Position numbers and translations under genes: made by a program. 64,000 nucleotides of DNA from Triglochin maritima (taxonomy: Eukaryota; Streptophyta; Magnoliopsida; Alismatales; Juncaginaceae), in NCBI GenBank assembly GCA_963682175.1, contig OY821775.1:9582501-9646500 (forward strand). Reading direction: 5' to 3'. Each line of letters begins with the position of its first letter. Within the stretch, counting starts at the first letter, position 1. The notes beneath the pieces were generated by a model that was not told where the DNA came from, ran no database searches, and saw nothing but the letters and a program-made list of their open reading frames with translations. Of this stretch, positions 53,691-64,000 are shown one piece after another.

Positions 53691-54799
53691 TCGGTCCGAT
53701 CGTCGGTTGGTTTTTAAAATAGAACTCCAAATTGAAGATCCAATTTCATATTCCGGATGTATACTTGTTTACTCGTTCAACTGCAATTTGATGTATGATG
53801 CAGATCGCTCTGTGTTTAGGGTTTGCCATAAATACTCGTGTCTCCCCTCCCATTGTTTGTAATCTTCTGACAAATAGTGGATTTGTGAGCGTGTGGTGCA
53901 TGTGTTTTCCCGGGAAGAGTTTCTTATGTAAAAATTGTTTGTCTCGTGGTTTGTGTGTGTTTTCATGTGTTTGATCTACAAGTCGAATTCCTAACAACCC
54001 TCGATACCTATGGTAGGTTGGTACTTTTACTTCTTTGCATATTGCTACTTGGAGTATAGGATTGTCAATAGGTGTTTCTAGACATTTTCGACAAATAAAT
54101 TTGTTGAACTCATTATCCACTTACACATTTATTTGACAAGTTTTATTAACATTGCTCAAACCTACAACACAACAATTAAGGGCCAGTCTATGTCGACTAG
54201 ACTTGCAAACGAACATGACTTCAGTTGGACGACGTATTACTGGTTGATCTGACCATACATTCACAATCTAATTCGTCGCTTGTAATCTTACATACAAATG
54301 TGAGAGGAGAGCAGAGGTAGTTTTTGATAAGTTTTTTGTAATAAATTTGTTAATTTGAAATTAAATACTTATAATCATAAAGACTATTTGCAAATTTTCA
54401 ATTATTTCAATGTAAGTGCAACGGAATTGTAATCGGTAAAGGAGAGTGGCACGCGCGCTGATGGTTGACTATGTTGAGAAAACCTAAGAAATCTACAAGT
54501 GCATACAATTAATTTCCAGAAATACATGTAGCTAAGTGATAAGTCCTATGTTAGGCCTTTTGAAGTCCCCACAAACTTATTATATACATTAAATTGTGGA
54601 GCACCAAATCAGAACGAACAAAAATACGTCATGGATGATGAAATGAACCCGAAAAATAAAAAAAACATACACAAACACAACTGAATCGTCATCCGATTTT
54701 CACAAATTAATCAAAGGTCAAAGCAAAATACACAAACACACACAAACTAACAGCACTCGTCTAACTAGACACTTAAGACCCCGTTAAAATACCTCACAA

Positions 54800-57700
54800 T
54801 CACCCACGGCGCTTTCCAGCAACAATCTTCCTTACCCAAAGCAGCCCAAACACAAGCATCCCAGACACAAACCCCCAAGCGGCACTCGATCCGACGAGCG
54901 ACACGGCGGTGCAAACGAGCATCACAAACGCCTCCTCCTTCGACGCCATATCCCTACACGACATCGCCAATTCGATCCCGGCAAACAGCAACAACACCCC
55001 CAGAAGTCCAACCGGAAACTCCACAAACAACCTCAACAACGAGCTCCCGAACACCAATCCTATAACCAGCTTAGCGACGCCGAGCATAGCGACGCACCCG
55101 CCACTCCTCCCCCCGAACTTGTACTGCCCGGCTAGTCCCCCGGCGCCGTGGCAGGACGGGAGGGCGCCGAACCAGCAGCCTGCTAAGTTCATGAGCGCGA
55201 CGGTGACGGCGACGGAGGTGGCCGTGACTTCGGTCTTCTCCGGGAAGAGGTCGGAGGAGAGGCGGCAGACGGCGATGACGGAGTTGAGGAGGGTTAGGGG
55301 GAGTTGGGGGATTGTGCCTTTGAGGAAGCCGTTTTTCCAGGCCTGGCGAGAGATGGAGACGACGTGGATTGAGGAGGGGCCGAAGCGGAAGTTTTTTGTG
55401 AAGGAAGGCTTGCGGATTATCGCGAGGACGAGGCCGACGAGGAAGGTTAGGAAGGCGGAGGGGAGGGAGAAGATTATGCGGGTGAGACGGGAGCGGCGGC
55501 GGGGAGGGATGGTGGAGTCGGTGGCGGTGTCGGTTTCGTGGGTTTCGCCGGCACCGTTCACTATTATTATGAAGCAGCCGGCGATTATCGCAAGGAGGAG
55601 GCCGTCGAGGCCAAGCCACGGTCGCTTTTCCAGTGACTTCGCCTGCTTGTCAAGAATTCAGATTTTGTTTGATGGTTAATTGGTTCGTAAGCAAATGTAT
55701 ATTCTTCACAAACTTAATTTTGATTTCATATAAGATGAGTTGGCTTGTTATTGTATAAAAATATATAGCAAGATCACCCATACCTTGCCTTTTGGGTAAT
55801 TCGAATTAATCAAAAAATTCGATTGTGTTTCCGTTAATTTGCATTTCAGATATATTCAACTCTATCTGAAATGTTTGACCATAAAAATTCCATTCACAAC
55901 TTCAGCAATACAATAATCACCACTCATGGACCGACAAGTCGAATACGAAATTCAAGAAAAGGGTGGGATTGAAACTTTTATTCAACTTGAAAGCTATTTA
56001 TGATGCTAGTAGGGCTGTGCAGAACCGGGTCAAACCGGACCGGACCGGTCGGTCCGGGTTCGGTCCGGAAATTTTTGAAAAAATCCGGTCCGGTCCGGGT
56101 TTCGGTCCGGCAAATTTTAAATTTCGGTCCGGTCCGGTCCGGACCGGTCCAATTTTTTTTTTTTTTTTAAATTTAAGCCAAAAAATCGGGTTTTTGGACC
56201 GGACCGGACAGGACCGAACCGGTCCGGTCCGGTCCGATTTTCGGTCCGCCTATCCTAATTTTTTCCGGTCCGGTCCGGTTTTCGGTCCGGACCTAAAAAA
56301 AATTTCCGGTCCGGTCCGGACCGGACCGGACCGATGCTCAGCCCTAGATGCTAGGTTGAAGAATATGTTATGTTGCAAAGTATTTGATATTTTATTTAAT
56401 CAATATTTTTTTTGTTAAAATAGCATGATAAAAACTAACCAATTATTCTCCATTATATATTATCTATATGGGAGATTGTCAATTGAGAATTTTGTTTTTA
56501 AATAAATTATATTTTTCAATTAATTAAATCATAATATGTATAACTTATGAGGATATTTGAAGACTACTTATTGATCGACCAATAACCCTAATAAGTTATT
56601 CTCCGGTTTGTTTTTTCTGTGTGTTAAAGTAACACTCCTCAAGGAAAAGAATAATTTTATTTTTCTCCTTTTCGTGGTTCTGAACTTCTGAATTCTGATA
56701 TTGGTTATAATCATAATAATATTATTACCCTCATCTAATTTCTTTTATCAATATACATGTCAAGTGACATCACCAAGACAACCTTTGTTCTTCAGGCCCT
56801 GTGCCACGAACACCTTCGAATACCACCACCACCAGAAGCAACCTAACGCCAATACAACCATCTATATATTCAATCACAATCATGCTGGCCTTAAATTAGT
56901 TTGGTTAATTTGTCCTAATGAAAGATATAATACAACGTAATCTTGAATTACACTTTTGATTACTACGAGTCTACGATCACCACGATCATACCTCAGGTGC
57001 ACACAACCATCGCAGATTCACAGCTCTTATAAGGAAAAATTGAAATGCTTCATTACAGGGACAAAGTTTGACTTGGTTAATTTTTTAAATAATTTATTTT
57101 TGTTTTATTATGTAATGATGTAATGTAATTTTAAAGAAAGCTTGGTCAAAATTTGTGATTCTTAAATTGTATTGAGATCCAAAGAAAACCAAGAAAATTC
57201 CCAGCCCTATGAGTTTCATTTAATATGTACTAGTAATTAATTGTCTTTCAAAAGAAATCTGCATATATTATTCTCAGTCAACCATCTGATCTCTGCATGA
57301 GATCCAACATCGAACTTGTCTTGTAGCACTGGATCGTTTAATTTCCATTGGCTACTCGTATACCTTTTGAGGCAACCCATGTTGAGATATTTATTTATTT
57401 ATTTATTTAAAACGTATTTTGACCATATAATCATATATAGCTAACTAAATCATAGTATTTCTTGATCAACCTCTTGTCCTCTTGGATGCTTTCAACAACA
57501 AAAAACCCTCTTGGGAACATATCAAAAGGCACTGTTGGGATTCGTATTGGCCAGAATTCAGATTTGACTTCAGATATACATGTAGTTATTTTATGTAAGT
57601 AAGATAAAGGCTAAGACATAAGGCATAAAAATATTGTCCGTCGACAAATTTCTTGCTTATCCTGTTTGAAAATTCTGGACCCCCTTGCCTTCTAGTGCAT

Positions 57701-58845
57701 AAAAATCGTCATTTGACGTTCAATTGTAATTGGAAGAAGAATGGAATTCTATACCATTATTCGATCTAGTGTGCATGATCATAAAATTACAAAGATAGAA
57801 ACAATTTTGAAAAAATAAAAAGATAATTGATGTTATTATAATGGGGAGAACAATTGCTGAGATTCTATTCCCACCTCTCTCAACATGAAAGATCTCTAAT
57901 ATCGAAAGTTGTTGACCTTCTCTTACTTATAACCCAAAAAAGAAATTGCTTCTCATTTAAGTATTAGAGCTCTAGAAGACAAGTCTGGGACGAACCAGAT
58001 AAAAATGGTACTGAAACCTGGTCAGTCAATTCGTCAAATCTTCTCCAACCCATAGTGTTCATACATATACACACAAGAATAATCTTCATTTCTAATTTCT
58101 AAATGCCGACCGCTGCAGTGCATGTGGAAGAATGATCGATGGATATATAGTCCTACTACTAAAAACGAATGTTGAAAATATACTCCTACCTTCAATCATG
58201 CTTAAAACGACTACGCACAATAATATACAATAAAATTGCATTCATTGACTTTATATTTTCTTCTTTTTTAAAAGAAAACCAACGTTTCATCCAACTACAT
58301 CGGTTTAAAGATTTAATGGACCAATAAAATTAGAAGAAGAAAAAAAGCTCACGCACCTTAGTTAAGTCTTGGACATTCCTTACATACTTAACGGCAGTGA
58401 GCGCAAACGACAGCCCCTGAGCCAACTGTATTCCTCGAACCACCGATAGCGGAATGAGGCGGTAAGCGTATCGTATGAGGCCGGTGACGGCCAGCACTAA
58501 AACAATCCCGGCCGTGCAAATACCGGCCGCCATAATCTCCGGTTTCCCGAATTTATCCGGACCGCTAGATATCGCAACCGCAGCGATGGACTTCATTGGC
58601 TGGACGGGCATCGGCACGCCGTATATGACACCAGTTATGAAGTTGTAAACGCCAGTGAAGATAAGAGTGGTGCCGAGATCGATATCGTTGGCGAGGGCAA
58701 GAGCCAGGACTATAGGTATGTAAGTTCCTAAGTCGCCCATCGCTCCGTTTAGCTCCGCCCATTTCGACCGGAAGGTCAGGTTGGATTTCACCTTCCCCAG
58801 CAGATTGACGGACTCCGGTGACGGATTTCTATCTGGATTCTCCAT
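54800..58845 (-). CDS. MOT1: MOT1-type molybdate transporter, 2 exons, 2.7-kb intron
   Basis: The - strand exons are 58845-58357 and 55642-54800, joined in phase 0 (AACTAAG|GTGCGT ... ACAAGCAG|GCGAAG), giving 443 residues. This matches MOT1 proteins of about 440-465 residues. Typical blocks: SKWAELNGAMGDLGTYIPIV (about 28-47), GVPMPVQPMKSIAAVAIS, RGIQLAQGLSF, then RPWLGLDGLLLAI, GTIPQLPLTLLNSVIAVC, LPSCHGAGGLAGQYKFGGRSG, FPVGLLGVLLLFAGIELA. Many membrane helices. The family takes up molybdate with high affinity for molybdenum-cofactor enzymes; Arabidopsis MOT1.1 and MOT1.2 act in endomembrane/mitochondrial or vacuolar membranes. I recall Arabidopsis MOT1 genes as intronless, so the large intron is unusual. 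Exon 2 is very GC-rich, giving long false frames on both strands. Confidence 0.92.
55643..58356 (-). other. Large MOT1 intron
   Basis: 2,714 bases with GT..AG ends, AT-rich, carrying a 337-bp hAT MITE (56010-56346) and a TTTA microsatellite near 57386-57410. No other gene was recognised in it. Confidence 0.75.
56010..56346. mobile_element. hAT MITE with CGGTCCGG palindromes, 337 bp
   Basis: Ends are TAGGGCTGTGCAGAACC and, reverse-complemented, TAGGGCTGAGCATCGG. A perfect 8-bp target duplication GATGCTAG lies at 56002-56009 and 56347-56354. The interior is filled with GGTCCGGTCCGG and GGACCGGACC tracts in both orientations around a T-rich centre, so the transcript could fold on itself. It sits in the MOT1 intron. 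Confidence 0.93.
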
Positions 58846-58908
58846 TGGAATGTGATTCTAATCAAAGGGAGGATTTGATTGCAGTGGACTAGGGTGGTGG
58901 AGGGATGA

Positions 58909-58921
58909 TATATATAAATAA
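58909..58921 (-). promoter_or_regulatory. TATA box of MOT1
   Basis: The - strand reads TATTTATATATAT about 65-75 bases upstream of the ATG at 58845. Called by match and position. Confidence 0.5.
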
Positions 58922-59969
58922 ATAGATGCAAGGGTATACTGCAATATTTCCCTTGGTGTTTGAAGGTTTAGGAGTAATTTGGGTTGTTAATGTGAAATTG
59001 TTGTGTCGTATAGGACAATGTCAACTACCCTACTAGTTGTGGGATATTGAGTTTAGTATAATCACCACCTGGTAGTTATCTTGTATGATTTTTGTTGAGT
59101 GCGACGGGTGCTTTGACGGTCGAGATAATTAGATTATCATGTTTGCAGAGGGGATATATAATCTCGAATCTTTGAAGGGATATTTAGGTTAATTAATAGG
59201 CTTTATGTACTGCAAAATAGTACTAGTACCCTATAATGGTTGTACTCCATTGAAGCTATGTTTTGATTAACTAAGCTATCGCAATTGATTTTTTGATTTT
59301 TTTTGTATAATCTTTTCAAATATACTTTTCATGTTGTCATAATATGAACGTTAGTTTATTTAACCAACTTTCCTTGTATTGTATTTGACTTCTATCTTAA
59401 ATGGAGCATCTCAATTCCTACATTGAATTACCAAAAGTTCGAACTAGTAGATTGATGACTTTTTAGTTTTGGATAACAAGATTCTCAACCATGTATATTT
59501 GTCACAACATATCGTACGGCTAGACTAACCTTTGTTAGTAATCTTGTGCATGTGAGATTCTTTTTGCAAGAAGTTCTTTGATCTTGAACCTTAATTACAT
59601 CTTCTTCCTCTTTGACCCTCTAGCTTTTTTGACACATAAGCAAGCAACGTTCTATACTGGAACAAAACGTTGGAATATGTAATTTGATCTTAATTTCCAT
59701 CAAGAAATCTGACGTAATCGCTGACTTAACATAACAATCTCTACGAGATATTGTTTACACAAGTTGTCAACGCAGTGCCACTATGCGCTACGACAAGTAC
59801 ACAACAAAAGTTAGGCCCTATGGCCCTGGGCTGTTGGTAGGAGGAGGAGGTTGACCGATCCAGAGGGCCTAGTTTCTCTCTTCTTGCTTCCTATTGTGTT
59901 CTTGCTTTATGTTTGTACTCCTAATTGCATTATGTTACCCTTCAGGCCTTCTAAGCACCTAATAAATAG
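58922..59969. other. Upstream region of MOT1, intergenic
   Basis: AT-rich sequence with no gene recognised. The last part (59820-59965) has a non-coding, T-rich character leading into the LINE remnant and may belong to it. Confidence 0.5.
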
Positions 59970-60361
59970 TTTGGGTTTATCAACGGTTGAGCTTCACCGT
60001 ACAATTGTTGCGAGAGGGTGATCAAATTACTAAATTCTTTCAATCTGTTGCCAATAACAGGCTACGACAAAACAAGATTGCCTCGTTAATCATTAATGGA
60101 AAGCTTTCGTACTCCCAGTCCGCCATTGCTAACAAAATTATTGGGCATTTTACAAGACTCTTCAATGTGGATAAAGGATTCAAAACACAATCAACTGTGC
60201 CAGATTAATCAATAGAAAAATCGTGGACCCAAATGACCTCACTAAACAATTCTCGTGCTTGGATGTCAAACAAGCACTCTTTGCCTTACCCCCTCGTAAA
60301 TCACTAGGGTCGGATGGTTTCAAAATAGGCTTCTACCAAAAATTTTGGGCATACATACAAC
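59970..60361 (+). mobile_element. LINE (L1-type) reverse transcriptase fragment
   Basis: The + strand gives LLREGDQITKFFQSVANNRL and NKIASLIINGKL, then after a stop near 60207 and a frame change VDPNDLTKQF, LDVKQALFALPPRKSLGSDG and FKIGFYQKFWAYI. These are the LREGD.NTKFFH and AL..LPP.K..GPDGF...FY..FW motifs just before and at the start of the plant L1 reverse transcriptase domain. The sequence breaks off abruptly at about 60361, where FAR1-like DNA begins in the opposite orientation. Confidence 0.8.
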
Positions 60362-61325
60362 TTAAACCGGACCGACCATAAGTATATACGTACCGTTCAT
60401 GTACGACAACCAAATTTGAAACAACCAGATGTAATTTTCAGTGATCTCAAAAGACAGCAAAACACAACCGATCAAAACCGATTCGAAATGATGATTTACT
60501 CCTACAAATAGGACAAAAGGCATGTCGTATTTGTTGGTAATGTAGGTTGTGTCGAAACATATTGCGTCTCCAAAGTATGAGTACGCAACTCTAGAGCGAC
60601 AGTCAGCCCAGAACACGTTTCGTAGTCTTCCTTCGTCATCCATATCCATTACATAAAAAAACATGGAATCAATTTTCTGCATCCTGATGAAATAATTCTG
60701 AAGAGATTGTGCATCGCCCGATCCCATCTTCAAATTTTTGACTTCGTTTATAACGTTCCTGCACAAAGCAATTTAAGATCGGGCAAAATGTTTAACTTCA
60801 ATTAAGTTACGCAGAAAATAACACACACCTTAGGTCCTGCTCGTTGAAAGTCAATTTTTCATGATCTCCGGCCACGACCACAAAAGATTGCATGGTCTTA
60901 ACAGCCGATATCCCAGCATAATCATTACACGATATGCGTGCTATGGCGGCATCAGGGACGGATCGTTTTTGTCAGAGGAAACACATTTGATCGTCCCCAA
61001 GCATGACCTGGTTATGTTTAAGATCAACATAGTTAATGTGGTACCCTATTGCTGGGTTTCAGAGACCCTAATCCGAGCAGTGCACTGGACCCTACAGGAT
61101 AACCTATGCTTTAGTTTCCCTTGTCCTTGGTTTGCGAGAGTGTCCCTCCTTGGAGCAAGTCAGTGTGGCCCGTATAACAACACCACGATCGTAATGAGAT
61201 TGTATTATCTTAACACCAAAACCACATGAATTGACATAGGCAACGTAAAATGTTTTGGCGTCTTCGAAAGAATGAAAAAACATCTGCTCCTTCAAAATGC
61301 TTGAGGCTGCTCCATTTGAGAACAA
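60362..61325 (-). pseudogene. FAR1/FRS-like gene fragment (FRS5 type)
   Basis: On the - strand the first exon remnant (61325-60829) has the FAR1 DNA-binding start (FHSFEDAKTFYVAYVNSCGFG and TCSKEG), then frameshifts and stops, HNQVMLGDD, and DYAGISAVKTMQSFVV with NEQDLR. A GT..AG intron (60828-60759) is still present. The second part (60758-60362) keeps the start of the MULE-like domain: GDAQSLQNYFIRMQ, SMFFYVMDMDDEGRLRNVFWAD, ICFDTTYITNKYDMPF. Similarity ends after YMNG near 60390. The rest of the domain and the SWIM finger are missing. FAR1/FHY3 proteins are nuclear regulators derived from Mutator transposases. The kept intron argues against a retrocopy. Not functional. Confidence 0.85.
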
Positions 61326-61970
61326 AGAAGGAAATAAAAGTGAAAAAGGAGATAAAAGGAAGAAGAAAATCCATCAGATGTGTATCCTACGTATAAGCAC
61401 CAAAACGATGGAGGATGGGCTGATTTGAGACACATTTAATGTGATTTGAGACACATCGGGAAGAGAAAATAAAAAAGAAAATGATAATCCATCCTTTCTT
61501 TTTTGCTAACATGGATGACGCCAACTAAACAATGTCCTCAATGAGCGTCCTTAACCGTGGCCACTAATCATTTTCCTTCTTTTTTCCTGACATGAATGAT
61601 GCCAACTCAGCAACGTCCTCAATGAGCATCCTTAACAATGGCCACTAATCATTTTCCTTAATTTTAGGGAGTATACAATCATCAATTGCTCCGCCTTGAC
61701 CCTCCACAATTCGCCCTGATTCGAATGTTGATATGCATATAACCTTTTGTGTTTGTCGTCTTCCTTAGAGGATCGAAACCATCACATCCATTGTTTCGTC
61801 GCCCATATCCATCCCCGACGTTATTAGTTCCTTCAACTCGTGGCATGTTAGACTACAAATGTTCCCTCTCCAGATCACCTCTCTCTAGTCCTTGTTGGGT
61901 GCGGTCAAGTTCAATAACATGTTGACCTCATCACCTGACAACGTCCCCAATGCGGCCATGTCAACATCAG
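61326..61970. other. Intergenic DNA with an 81-bp tandem duplicate
   Basis: Between about 61508 and 61665 an 81-base unit occurs twice: ACATG(G/A)ATGA(C/T)GCCAACT, then GTCCTCAATGAGC(G/A)TCCTTAAC and GGCCACTAATCATTTTCCTT. GAGC(G/A)TCCTTAAC resembles MITE ends, so these may be stacked element ends. Nothing else was recognised. Confidence 0.5.
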
Positions 61971-61974
61971 GCAA

Positions 61975-62095
61975 AATAAATTTATTATGGGTGGACACAA
62001 ACAGCAACACAGCTGATCCATTCACCAAACCCTTATCCCAAGCTATGGGCGAAATGCATTTCGAGTCCATGGGTCTAAGGAGCCATGTGGATTGA
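61975..62095 (+). pseudogene. C-terminal copia pol fragment
   Basis: The + strand reads LLWVDTNSNTADPFTKPLSQ, then HFESMGLRSHVD and a stop. This matches the end of copia RNase H (V.S..N.ADPLTKPL....F..H...MGLR). Only about 40 codons remain; the upstream sequence is unrelated, so it is a truncated insertion. Confidence 0.75.
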
Positions 62096-64000
62096 CTTGA
62101 TGAGTGATTAGAGAGGGTTACCTTAGTTATTATTGTTTTATATATTGAACATGTATGTGAAAGAAAACTTTGATAACAAGTGAGAGATTGAAAGGATTGT
62201 GTTCTAAAAGTTTTACTTTTATATGTCAATTATTATGAATTGAATATGCAAACATTTTGTTACTTGATTATGGTATTCGTCTTCTGGAAGTGTTAAGGAA
62301 GAGACGTTTGGTCCTTAACCGTAGAACTTTAAAAGATAAGGATTTACATAAATCAAAAGTTGTTCACAATCATGGTAATTAACATGGAACATTAATTACC
62401 GAGATAAGATTGTCGTATTGGTCATCGATTGTTGTAGCTCTACAAATAATTGACGACACGAGTATATAAAAGAGGAAAAGATTACTTTTGTATATTGAAT
62501 AGAACTAACAAGTAAACATTATGGAATTGTGTTTCATGTCATTAATGTTTTGCTGTGTCTTGAATCCTAAGATATGAGACTTATATCTTTTCACTCAAGA
62601 AGTGCTTAATTTGATTATTGTCAAAAGCTATCAATGAGTGTAGTGATAAAGACAATAGTTGGTTGAGCATGACTTGTGTTGGAAAAGATAGCTAGTCAAA
62701 CGATTATCATTGCCCCTCTTAATTGAGTGATGATATTAGTGGGCCCCTTGATAAAGCAAAATTATAATGTGCACACTGTAACTTGAGTTAAGTTCCATAG
62801 TTATAATCAGATTAAAGAGATCAAGAAATGAATGTAATACAAAGATGACACATTTCTACTTTGTATATATTCTTGATATCATGAGGCAAGGGACGGACAC
62901 AAGTGATGCACTTACATCACTAAATGGATCGTGTTTTGGTTCGGGTGGAACAAAGACATCTATGCTAATTGGGTAATTATATTGTGTAGCTAGATACTGC
63001 TTATAGTTTGAGATATTAAGTGTTTAATAGCTCTGCCAATTTGGCTTATATCCTCATATATGTCACACCACAAAACTGGGAAACAAAAGGCTTGATTTTA
63101 AGTTCATATGATGTGTCGGGTTTCATGTGAAAATGAGACACATGTGGTGAATGAATAAAATCAACATGTCATGAGAATTGACATAATTAGAATCATAATA
63201 AATTCATACGAAGTGTATATATTATGTAATAATTTAATATTGTATATGATAATATGTTACATAAGATGTGAATTTTCTAAAACACCCAAAAGATCAAATT
63301 TTGTTGGAAATAAATCCAAAATTTGACAAAGGCAAAATCGGGGTCAAACAAGGTGAACCGTTTAGGGTTCGGTCGACTAGGGTATCTTCAGATCGGTTAA
63401 CCGGATGGGGAACGGGTAATCACAATTGGCTGACCGAAATTGTCTAGAGTGCCTGGACAATCGGGTTCGGTTAACCGAGTGTGAACGTGTTGGATTTTGT
63501 GTCCTATAGTGTGTATATATTTTCGAAATTTTATAAACATATAGGATCGTAGTATTCATATTTTCTTCGATTTTCATATAGACATGTATTTGTTTATCCT
63601 ACTTATTTAACATGCATTAGAATAAACAAACAATTCCAAAGGGGATCATACCTAGAGGTTCTCTAAAACCTCTCGAAGATCCGGAGTCGCGTTGACGGTT
63701 GAATCGCCTGGTGGATTGCCTCCGAGTATTCACCAAACTCTAAACGAGATTGGAGAGAGAAGAGCTAGCCTCTCAATCTCCAATAGGGTTTAGAATCTAA
63801 TTACTAACCACTCTTTAGTTCCATTGAGAAGATCATCTCTGAAAACTAAAACTAATCTTAAGAATTAAGGAAATTTCGTGGAGAATTATGGAGAGAGTTT
63901 TTGCATGAGAAAAACAATAAATTAATTTGAGGTAATGAGATAAACTTGTATTTATAACTTTTCTCCAAATTACCTATTCATGTGCAACCTCTTGCCCATG
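62096..64000. mobile_element. LTR-like, non-coding right edge
   Basis: This follows the copia pol end, so at least the first part probably belongs to its 3' region. ACGAGTATATAAAAGAGG at about 62458-62475 is a strong TATA-like motif. At 63360-63475 the sequence has TTCGGTCGACT and GGTTAACCG motifs like the LTR-like regions at 33.8-36.3 kb. Segments from 63640 to 63900 read like an LTR leader. No paired LTR ends could be fixed and no gene is seen. Confidence 0.4.

Larger units (their letters stand above)
52640..53720. mobile_element. Nested element remains with AACCG-rich ends
   Basis: The left end reads TTTTTGAAACCGAACTG, then GTTCAACCGACGATGACGTC. The reverse complement of the right end reads TTTTAAAAACCAACCGACG, then GGACCGAGG. 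The GACGTCAGCGTGACATC block links it to the element at 43484-44191. Inside, 52815-53145 is rich in CGGGTA/TACCCG motifs and ends TTTACACCACTCTTT, a hAT-like end (reverse complement AGTGGTGTAAA), so a second element appears inserted. Edges are approximate. Confidence 0.4.
50979..54799. other. Intergenic DNA with old element ends
   Basis: No gene was recognised. Repeat-derived segments lie at about 52640-53720 and are listed separately. On the - strand, 51353-51240 translates to a short degenerate coding-like stretch (SRLDSINNTEVEFSLVDH) that I cannot assign. The final part before 54800 includes the 3' UTR of the transporter gene. Confidence 0.5.

Noticed and set aside
54909..55679. Long + strand (256 codons) and shifted - strand (182 codons) open frames over the second MOT1 exon
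   Set aside because: Both are by-products of the GC-rich coding sequence. The true frame (55642-54800, - strand) matches the molybdate transporter family throughout; the others have Arg/Pro/His-biased composition and no family match.
1..64000. A novel multi-gene defence or metabolic system
   Set aside because: The six intact genes belong to known, functionally unrelated plant families and everything between them is explained as transposon remains or is featureless. No gene cluster logic was found.

Overview
This is nuclear DNA of a flowering plant, probably a eudicot. Genes have GT..AG introns, their products match plant-only families, intergenic DNA is AT-rich, and most of the window is layered transposable-element remains. 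Species cannot be read from the sequence. No tRNA, rRNA or CRISPR was recognised, and I see no prokaryote-style system.

Six genes look intact. Left cluster: a long Enhancer-of-polycomb-related protein (EPCR1 type, + strand, 4618-9966), a Golgi-type family-4 glycosyltransferase (- strand, 11080-14103, convergent with EPCR1) and a DWARF14-LIKE2 alpha/beta hydrolase (- strand, 16226-18150). Right cluster, all on the - strand: a DUF538 secreted protein (44446-44901), a short heavy-metal-associated (HMA) domain protein (50227-50978) and a MOT1-type molybdate transporter (54800-58845). The genes do not form one pathway. DLK2 and the HMA protein may mark a block collinear with Arabidopsis chromosome 3, but the locus numbers are from memory.

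The 26 kb between the clusters (18.5-44 kb) is mobile-element debris: a 4.49-kb hAT element with a perfect 8-bp target-site duplication and a broken transposase (20973-25458); a Harbinger-like block with a broken Myb-type ORF1 (about 29.1-31.46 kb); LTR-like regions packed with the palindrome CGGTCGACCG, including a 73-74-bp tandem array and two larger tandem duplications (33.3-36.8 kb); a hAT element with a second hAT MITE nested inside (37801-39162); and small inverted-repeat elements. An inverted, truncated copy of the DUF538 gene lies at 42.0-42.3 kb.

On the right, a gag-less Ty1/copia element (46055-49490) has a 5-bp target duplication. A hAT MITE sits in the large MOT1 intron. The last 4 kb hold pieces of a LINE, a FAR1/FRS-like gene and another copia element. 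At the left edge, 1-3.2 kb is a decayed copia element ending in a recognisable 3' LTR, followed by a head-to-head LTR-like palindrome.

The least explained signals are the GGTCGACC-rich LTR-like regions, the foldback at 3.26-3.81 kb, and the DUF538 inverted duplication, which preserves the empty site of a MITE now upstream of the parent gene.
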